13,562 nucleotides of DNA from JAQVWU01 sp964628455 (GCA_964628455.1 CAZVPD010000104.1:1-13562); one strand, 5' to 3'; positions 1-7,005 are shown, counted from the first letter of the stretch. The notes: a model not told the origin generated them from the sequence alone. Numbers and translations are program-made.

Positions 1-39
1 TACCCGAACGACGCACCCGCCGATACGCTGTACGGCTGA
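1..39 (+). CDS. Possible 3' end of a gene entering from the left edge
   Basis: Frame 1 is open from the window edge and ends in TGA at 37-39, giving the tail YPNDAPADTLYG. The codons are GC-rich at the third position like the other genes here, whereas the downstream DNA is not. Twelve residues cannot identify a family. No good terminator follows; the only nearby hairpin is CGATAC/GTATCG at 123-139. This could equally be a chance open frame. Confidence 0.25.
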   Translation, partial: YPNDAPADTLYG

Positions 40-430
40 GAATAAAGGTTATTGTACCGAACAGCGCATAACGGAATCGCATATTAACAACAGCGTCCCG
101 AATCACATAAGAGCGCTCATATCGATACGTCAGGTATCGGTGTCGGCGTTCTTATTTTATGCCTCAATAATACGAGAATACCGATTTTTATCCGAATTCT
201 TTTGCGTTCTTTTTCTGATGGAAGCGGTCATTGTTTTTTTAATCCGAATACCTATGATACCCGCGTTATTGCCGTGTTATGGTGCCTTTTATAATGCAAA
301 TCACAAAACATCCGAATCGAAAATAACGGTTGTCCCGGTCAGGTAAACCATACGGTATGTATGATCCGTTATGGCTTTGATACGGTCGATGAGGGAAAAG
401 ATGATCGGCAGACGCTGTGCCGCAGGACAC
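40..430. other. Gene-free upstream region
   Basis: No convincing gene is seen. A 68-codon frame at 140-346 starts at GTG, has no ribosome binding site and AT-rich non-coding-like codon use, and was rejected. Contents: a perfect 6-bp inverted repeat at 123-128/134-139; a weak promoter-like pair, TTGTTT at 231-236 and TATGAT at 253-258 with a 16-nt spacer; and an imperfect inverted repeat around 348-373 (CCATACGG against CCGTTATGG). None is assigned a function. Confidence 0.5.
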
Positions 431-460
431 GGATAAACCGGCTTTCGCGGCGGTTTATCC
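431..460. promoter_or_regulatory. Perfect 10+10 bp inverted repeat, candidate operator
   Basis: GGATAAACCG at 431-440 is repeated in perfect reverse complement (CGGTTTATCC) at 451-460, with a 10-nt spacer. The half-site centres are 20 bp apart, about two helical turns, so a dimeric regulator could bind one face of the helix. The repeat ends 4 bp before the -35 box of the oxidoreductase promoter. No T-tract follows on either strand, which argues against a terminator. The regulator is unknown; activator or repressor binding are both possible. Confidence 0.5.
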
Positions 461-464
461 GCCC

Positions 465-493
465 TTGACAACTCCTGCGCATTGTGATATGAT
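465..493 (+). promoter_or_regulatory. Sigma-A promoter of the oxidoreductase gene
   Basis: A perfect -35 TTGACA (465-470) and -10 TATGAT (488-493) are separated by 17 nt. Transcription would start near 500, leaving a leader of about 147 nt before the ATG at 647. Confidence 0.75.
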
Positions 494-499
494 TCAGTT

Positions 500-646
500 T
501 AACGCAAACGGATCATTCCATGCGGCAGGACTGCATCTTTTTATTTATTGCAGCGCTTGCTGTATGTTTGGATCCTGTCACTGCACCGGTATAAAAAAAG
601 AAACAGGACAGTTATTCCTGTTATGAACAAAAGAGAGGGCGATATC
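500..646 (+). promoter_or_regulatory. Structured 5' leader with possible attenuator hairpin
   Basis: The leader of the oxidoreductase transcript can form three hairpins. The first (520-536) pairs AUGCGG with CUGCAU around a 5-nt loop and is followed by C and five U (538-542) in a U-rich stretch, so it resembles a weak intrinsic terminator. The second is a small stem around 549-564 with loop GCUU. The third is AACAGGA (602-608) with UCCUGUU (616-622), just upstream of the ribosome binding site. No known riboswitch consensus was recognised. Attenuation is inference. Confidence 0.35.
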
Positions 647-1966
647 ATGAAAACAAAAAAAACAGGTCCGAACGATAAGCTGAGCGCCGCCGTTATCGGC
701 TTCGGTATCCAGGCCCGCGGACTTACGAACGGATTCCTTCACCAGGGGGTCAGCGTCGCCGCTATATGCGATGTTGACACCACCCGCCGTCTGGATGGCG
801 TAAAACGCGTCGATGAGTTTTACAAAGCCAATCCCGGCAAAGGAAAACCGGGCAGCTGCAAAGCATACAATGATTTCCGCGAGGTGCTTGCCCGAGATGA
901 CATCGACGTTGTCTGCGTTGCAACACCCGACCACTGGCACGCCTATATAACCATCGCGGCAATGGCTGCCGGCAAGGATGTTTACTGCGAAAAACCGCTG
1001 ACCTACAGCGTCAGCGAGACGGTCGCCGTCATGGCCGCCGCTAAAAAATACAATCGTATCCTTCAGGTCGGTGCGATGCAGCGATCAGCTTTCGAGTTCC
1101 GTACAGCCTGCGAACTTGTACGAAACGGCTGCATCGGCAGGATTAAGCATGTCGAATGCTCCTTCGGCGGTCCTTCACGGCCTCACTTCGATCCCAAAGA
1201 GGATGTCGCCATGGAGCCGGGGCTTGACTGGGACATGTGGTGCGGAGGCGCCCCGCTTGTAAAATACAGCGACCGGCTTTCCCCGCGCGGTATACACGAC
1301 TTTTTCCCGATGGTCTGGCGTATGGACGACCTCTTCGGAACAGGTTATTGCGGCGACTGGGGCGCACATCATCTGGACATCGCCCAGTGGGGACTCGATA
1401 TGGATAACGGAGGACCTGTTAAAGTTATCCGTGCCGAACGCAGCGAAGCGGACAAAGCCAACACCGAGTTGGGCGGACGTGCTCAGTCCGGAGCCATGTT
1501 TGTGTTCGACGGGGGAGTAACTCTGTTGCATAATCCAGCTCGCTTCGGTGTGGTCTTCCACGGTTCCGAGGGATCGGTCTCGGTTGACAGGGGCGCTTTT
1601 GAGATAAAATACGGCAATAATATGGTCATAAGCACCCGTAACGGCGACGCCTCGATGGATCTGAGTGACTCGATTGCCAAAGCGCGGAAGATATTCCTGA
1701 CCGACAGCGCATATAAGGTCAAACTTTACGATACCGGCGGCAACCACATCGCTGATTTCCTTGCCTCGGTAAAATCCCGCAGGCAATCCTGCTCCAATGA
1801 AGATGTAGGCGGTCACGCGGCGATCCTCTGTCAGCTTATGAACATATCATATGTCCGCGACGCCGGCTTCGACTGGGATCCGGTAAAAATGACCTTTGCA
1901 AACGGAACAGGAGATCTGGCCTGGTTGGTTCGTGAAGGCGGTTACCGCAACAACTGGACGGTTTGA
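647..1966 (+). CDS. Gfo/Idh/MocA family NAD(P)-dependent oxidoreductase
   Basis: A 439-aa cytoplasmic dehydrogenase of the Gfo/Idh/MocA family, which oxidises or reduces sugar, inositol or related hydroxyl groups with NAD(P). The N-terminal Rossmann fold shows the glycine-rich loop VIGFGIQARG (residues 16-25), CDVD at the end of the second strand (41-44), ATPDHWH (92-98) and the signature CEKPLT (114-119) with the usual catalytic lysine at 116. The C-terminal alpha/beta domain contains WGAHHLDIAQWGL (238-250), typical of the long environmental subgroup. The ATG at 647 is preferred because AGAGGG lies 8 nt upstream; upstream in-frame ATGs at 548 and 623 lack a suitable site. There is no signal peptide. 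It is transcribed alone, with its own promoter and terminator, converging on a solute-binding protein gene. The substrate cannot be read from the sequence. Confidence 0.93.
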   Translation: MKTKKTGPNDKLSAAVIGFGIQARGLTNGFLHQGVSVAAICDVDTTRRLDGVKRVDEFYKANPGKGKPGSCKAYNDFREVLARDDIDVVCVATPDHWHAYITIAAMAAGKDVYCEKPLTYSVSETVAVMAAAKKYNRILQVGAMQRSAFEFRTACELVRNGCIGRIKHVECSFGGPSRPHFDPKEDVAMEPGLDWDMWCGGAPLVKYSDRLSPRGIHDFFPMVWRMDDLFGTGYCGDWGAHHLDIAQWGLDMDNGGPVKVIRAERSEADKANTELGGRAQSGAMFVFDGGVTLLHNPARFGVVFHGSEGSVSVDRGAFEIKYGNNMVISTRNGDASMDLSDSIAKARKIFLTDSAYKVKLYDTGGNHIADFLASVKSRRQSCSNEDVGGHAAILCQLMNISYVRDAGFDWDPVKMTFANGTGDLAWLVREGGYRNNWTV

Positions 1967-2126
1967 AGCAGTCTTCTCATGAATCGGCATGATCTGTAGT
2001 ATGGCAGGCATCTTTCACAGCTTTCTTCCCTGCGATGAAAACGGAAGCAGTCGGATTTGATTGTATCATTTGTTTCAACTCGTGTTCTTTACCGGCGTAA
2101 TCCGCTTATAAACGGTAAAATTCAAA

Positions 2127-2174
2127 AGCCATAAGCCGCAATTCCGATTGCCGCTCATGGCTTCTGCTTTTTTT
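2127..2174 (+). terminator. Intrinsic terminator of the oxidoreductase gene
   Basis: A 16-bp stem with two mismatches (2127-2142 with 2147-2162) closes on a TCCG tetraloop and is followed by a seven-T run at 2168-2174. On the minus strand the stem is followed by TTTTGAATTTTA, so it may also stop transcription of the converging solute-binding protein gene. Confidence 0.8.
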
Positions 2175-2198
2175 CTATCCTCTGCGGACCGCTCGTTT

Positions 2199-3680
2199 TC
2201 AGGAGTATACTTCCTCGTATTCGAGATAGTATTCATAGACCTGGCTGTAGTGCTTGTTGGTCCTGTCGATGCGCGAATTGACATAAGAAGAGAAATCGCT
2301 TGTATCGGTGCGCAGCGTGAAGCCGAGGACATAGGAAAGGTCGGTGTAATAACCGAGGTTTACGCCGAAATCATAGACGACCGAATCGAGGATCAGGTAG
2401 ACCATATCCTCCGATTCGTTGTCGCGCGCCGCTTTGCTGACGAGCATCTTGTCGACATAGACCGGCAAAACGCGGCGCCGGCTCTCGGCGCAGAGCAGTT
2501 CGGCGACGGTCCCGCAGAGCGCGGTGTCGGAAGCGGTAAAGGAAACCATCAGGAATTCGCCCAGCTCGATCGACATGTAATCTTCCTGTGCTTCGTTGTA
2601 TTTCGGGAACGGAAGTATGCCGAAATCGGTCTCCATCGAACGCAGGCCGACCGCTTCACCCAGACTGCCGGCGATCCAGAACAACGCCTGATTGGAATCA
2701 AAGGGGACCTGCACAGACGGGTCCGAACCGTAAGCCCATACGCGCGCGGCGGTCGTTTCGTAGATCAGCGAGTGAAGCTGAGTGAAGATATTGAAGGTCT
2801 TTTCGTTGTTGAGTGCGACCGTCGGGAAATCGTCCCCGTCCTTTTCGACGACATACTGGCCGCAGCCCGCGAGGAAGCCCATGAACTGGTAATCGGACAT
2901 GCCGACCATACCGTAAAGATCCTCTGTGCCGTATTTGCCGTCGCCGTTGAGGTCGGAGGAAATGAGTTTCGCGATCGAGCAGAAGCTGTCGATCGTCCAC
3001 TTTCCGCCGCCGACGGCCGCGTAGAGATCTTCGATGTTGTTGTCTGCCTGGATCTGCTTATTGAAGAAGATGCACATGGGAGAGGTCGCGAAGAAGTTTC
3101 CGTTCGCTATCGGCAGAATGCCGTGAACCGACAGCGTATCGTTCATGCTCTGATTCCAGTAAGGACGCGAAAAGTCGACATTTTCGATTCGGTTCCAGTC
3201 ATGGACAAGCTTTTTGCTGATGATCGTCGGGATCGCATGGATGCAGTGGTTGATAGCGAGGTCGTAGGAACTGTCTCCCGCTATGACCGCTTTGGACAAA
3301 GCGGGTTCCAGCTCGACGATACCCGGCACCATCACGTATTGTATGTCGATGTCCAGCCTTTCTTCGACCGTGCGGCGGGTGATATATTTGGCGTCGTCTA
3401 CGACTTCGCCTGTTTCCTCGTCGGCAGGCGCTTCACTTCCGTAATGAAGGATGCTGAAGACTCTTCCGCCATAGGTATCCGGCGGAACGTCGGGATCATC
3501 GAATGTGAGATAGGAAGCGGCGTAATCCGAAAATCCCGAGGTGTTTTGGGTTTCGGCCGCGCTTTCGGCTGCAGCGGTGGATCCCGAAACAGGCGTATTG
3601 TCGGATGTATCCGAGCAGGAGACAGCAGCGGCAGCCATAAAAGAACACAGCAGGAGCATCGGCACAAAGCGTTTTTTCAT
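2199..3680 (-). CDS. Extracellular solute-binding lipoprotein (ABC transporter type)
   Basis: A 493-aa secreted lipoprotein resembling family 1 (sugar/oligosaccharide) solute-binding proteins. The N-terminus is MKKR, a hydrophobic stretch and a lipobox ending AVSC (Cys22), followed by a Ser/Thr/Ala linker to about residue 48. The body shows YGGRVFSIL, FFNK (205-208), KWTIDSF and an acidic loop DLNGDGKYGTED (243-254) matching the EF-hand-like calcium loop known from alginate-binding AlgQ-type proteins. It is clearly related to the lipoprotein at 7148-8647 (same order: FFNK, WT-D, acidic loop, NE-R/K motif). The ATG at 3680 is chosen because AAAGGA sits 8 nt upstream; the ATG at 3686 would be only 2 nt from it. 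No permease or ATPase gene is adjacent. A long antisense frame spans the whole gene and is taken as a codon-bias artefact. Confidence 0.9.
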   Translation of the reverse strand: MKKRFVPMLLLCSFMAAAAVSCSDTSDNTPVSGSTAAAESAAETQNTSGFSDYAASYLTFDDPDVPPDTYGGRVFSILHYGSEAPADEETGEVVDDAKYITRRTVEERLDIDIQYVMVPGIVELEPALSKAVIAGDSSYDLAINHCIHAIPTIISKKLVHDWNRIENVDFSRPYWNQSMNDTLSVHGILPIANGNFFATSPMCIFFNKQIQADNNIEDLYAAVGGGKWTIDSFCSIAKLISSDLNGDGKYGTEDLYGMVGMSDYQFMGFLAGCGQYVVEKDGDDFPTVALNNEKTFNIFTQLHSLIYETTAARVWAYGSDPSVQVPFDSNQALFWIAGSLGEAVGLRSMETDFGILPFPKYNEAQEDYMSIELGEFLMVSFTASDTALCGTVAELLCAESRRRVLPVYVDKMLVSKAARDNESEDMVYLILDSVVYDFGVNLGYYTDLSYVLGFTLRTDTSDFSSYVNSRIDRTNKHYSQVYEYYLEYEEVYS

Positions 3681-3734
3681 ATTCATAATCCTTTCCGAAG
3701 TGACATGAAGGTTTGAAAAGATCTTTCTGTTGTC

Positions 3735-3763
3735 TTTATACTATATAAATCCTTTTAAGTCAA
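3735..3763 (-). promoter_or_regulatory. Sigma-A promoter of the first solute-binding protein gene
   Basis: On the minus strand, TTGACT (3763-3758) and TATAAA (3740-3735) are separated by 17 nt. The expected transcript start is near 3728, giving a leader of about 48 nt. Confidence 0.75.
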
Positions 3764-3816
3764 GACTTTGAGTGATTTTTTTTCTTTCGGCGGATATTTA
3801 CGGATCAGCATGCGTA

Positions 3817-3834
3817 TCCGTTCAAATGAACGGA
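3817..3834. promoter_or_regulatory. 18-bp perfect palindrome, candidate regulator site
   Basis: TCCGTTCA and TGAACGGA flank a central AA, a perfect inverted repeat. Its centre lies about 60 bp upstream of the -35 box of the solute-binding protein promoter. No T-run follows on either strand, so a terminator is unlikely. Binding by a regulator is inference. Confidence 0.35.
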
Positions 3835-3886
3835 AGAAAAATGTCGTTTTGTCTGCGGTCACAGCCGCATCATATGAAAACCAGGA

Positions 3887-3920
3887 GGGAACCGAAAAGC
3901 GGATGATTTTCACGGTTCCC
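3887..3920. repeat. 8-bp inverted repeat able to form a hairpin
   Basis: GGGAACCG (3887-3894) and CGGTTCCC (3913-3920) are perfect reverse complements with an 18-nt spacer; AAAA and TTTT inside the spacer extend the pairing. No T-tract follows on either strand. Function unknown. Confidence 0.4.
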
Positions 3921-4001
3921 GAAAGGATGAGGGACAGATGAACGTTTGCCACAGAAAGTCGCTCTGTCAACATCGGCCGAGTATGTGATTATATTATTTT
4001 G

Positions 4002-4030
4002 TTGACATCGGAGATGCGCCGTGTTAAAAT
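4002..4030 (+). promoter_or_regulatory. Sigma-A promoter of the tocopherol-cyclase-like gene
   Basis: TTGACA (4002-4007) and TAAAAT (4025-4030) with a 17-nt spacer. The -10 box is followed by GAAGGAAA, the same discriminator as at the UroD-like promoter (5837-5865). Confidence 0.75.
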
Positions 4031-4080
4031 GAAGGAAAGCAGTGTTATGTTATGCCGAAAGCAACATCGGGAGGGTAAGA

Positions 4081-4881
4081 ATGGATAAAAAGCCGTTTTT
4101 CGAAGGTTATTATTACAAGCATCAGAAAGGAGACCTGACGGTCGCTTTTATCACGGTACACGCAGCCGAGGAAAGCTTTATACAGGTCATAACCAATACG
4201 GGTTCATACCGCGCGCCTTATACGGATAAAAACGTCTTCACATCGAAAGGCATCATCATCGATATCCGTGTGCCGGGCCTGACCGTGAAGGGGAAAATCC
4301 GCTATCATCATACGGTTCCGATCGCATACGATATTATGGGACCCTTCGCTTATTTTCCGATGGAATGCCGTCACGGCATTATCAGTATGCATCATACTCT
4401 GAGCGGAATGTTGTGCATCAACGGCAAATCCGTTGATTTTACAGGCGGAACAGGCTATATCGAAAAAGACAGCGGGCGTTCATTCCCGAAATCCTATCAG
4501 TGGATCCATTGCAATGATTTTCCGGTGAAAGCTTCGGTTGTGGCCGCCGTTTCGGATATACCGTTTTACGGCATCCGGTTCAGAGGCTGCATATGCGTAG
4601 TCTGGTTCAACCATACGGAATACCGCATGGCCACATATCTCGGCGTCAAGATACTCGTCAGCGATGAGACGCAGCTGATCCTGAAGCAGGGCGATTATCT
4701 CCTTGAAGCGGATCTGACAGATCCGAAAGGGCAGAAGCTTTTTGCTCCCGAGAACGGACGGATGACACGCATCATTCATGAAAGCGCTTCCGCGAAGGCA
4801 AGGTTCCGGTTCCGGTATAAAAACAGGCTTCTTTTTGATTTTGAAAGCGATAACTGCAGCTACGAATATGTGCCCGGCTAA
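4081..4881 (+). CDS. Tocopherol-cyclase-like protein
   Basis: A 266-aa protein with the conserved blocks of the tocopherol cyclase-like family found in Firmicutes: FFEGYYYKHQKGD near the start (6-18), MGPF (86-89), MECRHGIISMHHTLSG (94-109) and GYIEKDSGRSFPKSYQWIHCNDF (125-147). Plant and cyanobacterial homologues cyclise prenylquinols to tocopherols; members in anaerobic Bacillota have no established substrate, so only the fold (a lipocalin-like beta structure) is predicted. The usual tryptophan in the EKDWG motif, as I remember it, is serine here (Ser131). No signal peptide or membrane segment is visible. The ATG at 4081 has GGGAGGG about 7 nt upstream; the in-frame ATG at 4042 lacks one. 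It is monocistronic, with its own promoter and terminator. The family call is strong; the function is unknown. Confidence 0.85.
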   Translation: MDKKPFFEGYYYKHQKGDLTVAFITVHAAEESFIQVITNTGSYRAPYTDKNVFTSKGIIIDIRVPGLTVKGKIRYHHTVPIAYDIMGPFAYFPMECRHGIISMHHTLSGMLCINGKSVDFTGGTGYIEKDSGRSFPKSYQWIHCNDFPVKASVVAAVSDIPFYGIRFRGCICVVWFNHTEYRMATYLGVKILVSDETQLILKQGDYLLEADLTDPKGQKLFAPENGRMTRIIHESASAKARFRFRYKNRLLFDFESDNCSYEYVPG

Positions 4882-4890
4882 TAAAATGAC

Positions 4891-4928
4891 AAAAAATATT
4901 CTTTTATTGTATAAGAGAGTATTTTTTT
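4891..4928 (+). terminator. AU-rich intrinsic terminator between convergent genes
   Basis: A 16-bp stem (4891-4906 with 4912-4927, loop TTGTA) ends in a T run at 4922-4928. In the plus-strand RNA two positions are G-U pairs; in the minus-strand RNA they become A-C mismatches, so the structure favours terminating the tocopherol-cyclase-like gene. The stem begins with six A, so the amidohydrolase transcript also has a U-run after it. Confidence 0.7.
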
Positions 4929-4931
4929 GTG

Positions 4932-5726
4932 TTAAATTTTTAAGATGCGCTTTGCGTTCAGTCCCAGTATGTTTGATTTATCGGTTTCGGGAATCGGCAG
5001 GGACCTGATCTGGTCGATTTCGGTTTTCGCGCTGCTCCAGGGAGAATCCGAAGCGAACAGTATTTTGTCGGAGCCGTGGGCTTTGACGATCCTGACAAAT
5101 TGTTCGCGTGAAAAATATTCAAAGCCCATAGAGGTGTCCAGATAGATATTTTCTCCGGCGAGATATTTTTCGACGTCATCCCACTGCCGGTGCCCGCCGA
5201 GATGCGCGGCGACGATAATGCCTCCCCGCATGAGCCGTGCGACCTTTGCGAACTGACGGGGGCTCGATTTATACGGCTCCGGCATGCCGATATCCACTCC
5301 GGCATGGTGCAGGATGATCAGCCCTTTGCTCAATGCATAGAAATAGATATCGAGCATCTTTTTTTCGTCAAGCACAAAATTCTGATATTCCGCATGGAAT
5401 TTTATGCCTTTCAGCCCCAGGTCCGCGACAAAATCGATGTCCCTTTTATAATCGTCTGTATGCGGATAAATACCGCCGAATGACAGGATTTTTTCGGATT
5501 GAATGCTGCGCGCCCATTCGTTGGACTTGACCGTCTGGGAAAATTTCGTGATCACGGGCTGGTTGACCGAAATATCGACAGCCCATGCGTCCATATTATG
5601 CAGCAGCCCGGCGACGGTCATGTCGTTGGATGTTTCAAGGGGTTCACTGAGGTTTCCCAGCAGGGATGCGAGTGCTTTCGGCGCCAGTTCATCGGGAAAA
5701 ACATGCGTATGAAAATCGATGATCAT
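4932..5726 (-). CDS. Amidohydrolase-family TIM-barrel metal hydrolase
   Basis: A 264-aa protein of the amidohydrolase-related group (Amidohydro_2 type), cytoplasmic, no signal peptide. Visible metal-site features: DFHTH (His6, His8) on strand 1, GIKFHAEYQ (His111), LHHAG (His140/His141), AAHLGG (His175) and the terminal ASDSPW with the catalytic-type Asp227. Relatives hydrolyse or decarboxylate cyclic amides, lactones or aromatic acids using Zn or Mn; the exact substrate cannot be assigned. Start chosen at 5726 because AGGAAGT lies about 8 nt upstream and MIIDFHTH is the canonical beginning of the barrel; the in-frame ATG at 5774 adds 16 residues but lies next to the -10 box. It is divergent from the UroD-like gene (172 nt between starts) with its own promoter. 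Confidence 0.88.
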   Translation of the reverse strand: MIIDFHTHVFPDELAPKALASLLGNLSEPLETSNDMTVAGLLHNMDAWAVDISVNQPVITKFSQTVKSNEWARSIQSEKILSFGGIYPHTDDYKRDIDFVADLGLKGIKFHAEYQNFVLDEKKMLDIYFYALSKGLIILHHAGVDIGMPEPYKSSPRQFAKVARLMRGGIIVAAHLGGHRQWDDVEKYLAGENIYLDTSMGFEYFSREQFVRIVKAHGSDKILFASDSPWSSAKTEIDQIRSLPIPETDKSNILGLNAKRILKI

Positions 5727-5764
5727 TTTCTTTACTTCCTTGGTTTTCGGTCGGTGATGAGCAG

Positions 5765-5793
5765 AGTCTAGCATAAAAGAGCGCGAAAATCAA
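5765..5793 (-). promoter_or_regulatory. Sigma-A promoter of the amidohydrolase gene (extended -10)
   Basis: Minus strand: TTGATT (5793-5788), a 17-nt spacer ending in TGC, and TAGACT (5770-5765). The TGn motif next to the -10 is the extended -10 element and may compensate for the weaker hexamers. The leader would be about 30 nt. Confidence 0.6.
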
Positions 5794-5836
5794 TCATAAA
5801 CTGTGAATAACCCCCCGGAATGTTTTGCGCCGGCTG

Positions 5837-5865
5837 TTGACAAAAGGATGACCGCCGTTTATAAT
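5837..5865 (+). promoter_or_regulatory. Consensus sigma-A promoter of the UroD-like gene
   Basis: TTGACA (5837-5842) and TATAAT (5860-5865) match the consensus perfectly with a 17-nt spacer. The start point would be near 5872, 27 nt before the chosen ATG; this also rules out the in-frame ATGs at 5803 and 5848, which lie upstream of it. Confidence 0.85.
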
Positions 5866-5898
5866 GAAGGAAAAATCAAACCGCCTGCAGGAGCTTTT

Positions 5899-7005
5899 AT
5901 GATCTGTTTTAAAGACAACTACGAGGAAACCGAACAGCGCTTCGGAGCTTTTTTTCACGGAAAAAAAACGGGAAGGCCTCTTCTGAATATCATGACGCCC
6001 AGAACCGGCAGGTTTAAAATCGACGCCGGACCGATGGAAATCCTGCCTTTTGATTCTGCGGAAGACCAATACACGAATACCGATAAAAATTACGCCCGGT
6101 GCTTCAATTACAATCTTATGTACCGTCCCAGAGCGGAGGCGTTTCCGAATTTCTCGATGAATCTGGGTGCGGGTTCGATGGCGCTGTATCTGGGGTCGGA
6201 ACCGGTTTTCAGACCCGATACAGTCTGGTTCGGAAAAGTCCGTAAACCGTATGAAGATCTGCTGCGATTTGATGAAAACAACAGGTGGTGGCAAAAACAC
6301 CTCGGTATCGTCAGACGTCAGAAGGAACTGGCGGAAAATACGGACATCATGATCTGCATGCCCGATCTGATCGAGAACCTGGACATACTGGCTTCGCTGC
6401 GCGGCTCCGAAGAGCTTTGCTTTGATCTGTATGACCGTCCCGGCGAGGTGAAAAAAGCGCTGGACGATATCGCTGCCCTGTATCCTGTCTATTATGATAA
6501 AATGTATGATTATACCGTCAGCAGCCGCGGCTGCGCTGCCTATACCGCATTCAGCATCATGGGAAAAGGGAAAACGCTCAAGCTTCAGTGCGATTTTTCG
6601 GCGCTCATCGGAAACGAAATGTTCGGCGAACTGGTTTTGCCCTCGCTGCGGGAGCAGTGCGCGTTTGCGGAAAACACCATGTTTCATCTCGACGGACCCG
6701 AATGCATCAGGCATGTGAAATCACTGATGACCGTAGACGGACTCGGAGCGCTTCAGTGGACACCGGGCGCAAAAAATCCGCCGGCAGGAGATGCATGCTG
6801 GGACAATCTATACCGGTCCGTGATCGGGCACGGCCGCGGGCTGTGGCTGGGGCTCTATGATTACGGAACGGAAGAGGCTGTGGCGCGCGCGGACAGGCTG
6901 GTGAAGAAATTCGGATCGGGAAGCTTTTATTTTCTGTTCGGGAGCATGAGCGAAAGGGAAGCCGACGAACTGCTGTTAAAAGCGGAACGGGACTGGAAGA
7001 ATTAA
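5899..7005 (+). CDS. Uroporphyrinogen decarboxylase (UroD)-family protein
   Basis: A 368-aa protein of the UroD/cobalamin-independent methionine synthase superfamily, the branch resembling corrinoid:coenzyme methyltransferases rather than haem biosynthesis. Recognisable blocks: LNLGAGSMALYLGSEPVF (near 88-104), MPDLIENLDILASLRGSEELCFDLYDRPGEVKKALD (154-189), LQCDFSALIGNEMFGELVLPSLREQ (229-253), MFHLDGPECIRHVKSLM (261-277) with His263/Asp265 as likely metal-site residues, and LGALQWTPGAKNP (282-294). Genuine HemE motifs such as the N-terminal RQAGR are absent. The start at 5899 is placed by GCAGGAGC 4-5 nt upstream and by the promoter position. Divergent to the amidohydrolase. No corrinoid protein or reactivase is encoded nearby, so methyl donor and acceptor are unknown; demethylation or C-C cleavage of a small molecule is a guess. 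Confidence 0.85.
   Translation: MICFKDNYEETEQRFGAFFHGKKTGRPLLNIMTPRTGRFKIDAGPMEILPFDSAEDQYTNTDKNYARCFNYNLMYRPRAEAFPNFSMNLGAGSMALYLGSEPVFRPDTVWFGKVRKPYEDLLRFDENNRWWQKHLGIVRRQKELAENTDIMICMPDLIENLDILASLRGSEELCFDLYDRPGEVKKALDDIAALYPVYYDKMYDYTVSSRGCAAYTAFSIMGKGKTLKLQCDFSALIGNEMFGELVLPSLREQCAFAENTMFHLDGPECIRHVKSLMTVDGLGALQWTPGAKNPPAGDACWDNLYRSVIGHGRGLWLGLYDYGTEEAVARADRLVKKFGSGSFYFLFGSMSEREADELLLKAERDWKN

Larger units (their letters stand above)
3764..4001. other. Gene-free region rich in inverted repeats
   Basis: No gene is supported between the divergent promoters of the solute-binding protein and the tocopherol-cyclase-like gene. A 72-codon minus-strand frame at 3755-3973 runs into the promoter, lacks a ribosome binding site and was rejected. 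The region holds an 18-bp palindrome (3817-3834), a small TGCGG/CCGCA hairpin (3854-3869), an 8-bp inverted repeat (3887-3894/3913-3920) and TGTCAACA at 3965-3972, which mirrors TGTTGACA overlapping the plus promoter at 4000-4007. It could hold operators or an untranslated RNA; neither is shown. Confidence 0.5.

Noticed and set aside
140..346. 68-codon plus-strand frame near the left edge
   Set aside because: GTG start without ribosome binding site, AT-rich codons unlike the real genes, and no domain features.
2148..3716. 522-codon open frame on the plus strand covering the whole first solute-binding protein gene
   Set aside because: It is antisense to a gene with a signal peptide, lipobox and family motifs, is Arg/Asp/Val-rich as expected for a reverse frame of GC3-rich DNA, and has no ribosome binding site.
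3966..3971. Minus-strand TTGACA as a further promoter
   Set aside because: The sequence 17 nt downstream (AAACGT) is not a plausible -10 box.
3755..3973. 72-codon minus-strand frame upstream of the solute-binding protein
   Set aside because: It runs through the -35 box of that gene's promoter, has no ribosome binding site and looks random.
5794..6714. 306-codon minus-strand frame inside the UroD-like gene
   Set aside because: It is antisense to a gene with its own consensus promoter and family motifs, and its composition (His/Arg/Phe/Ile-rich) is typical of a reverse frame.
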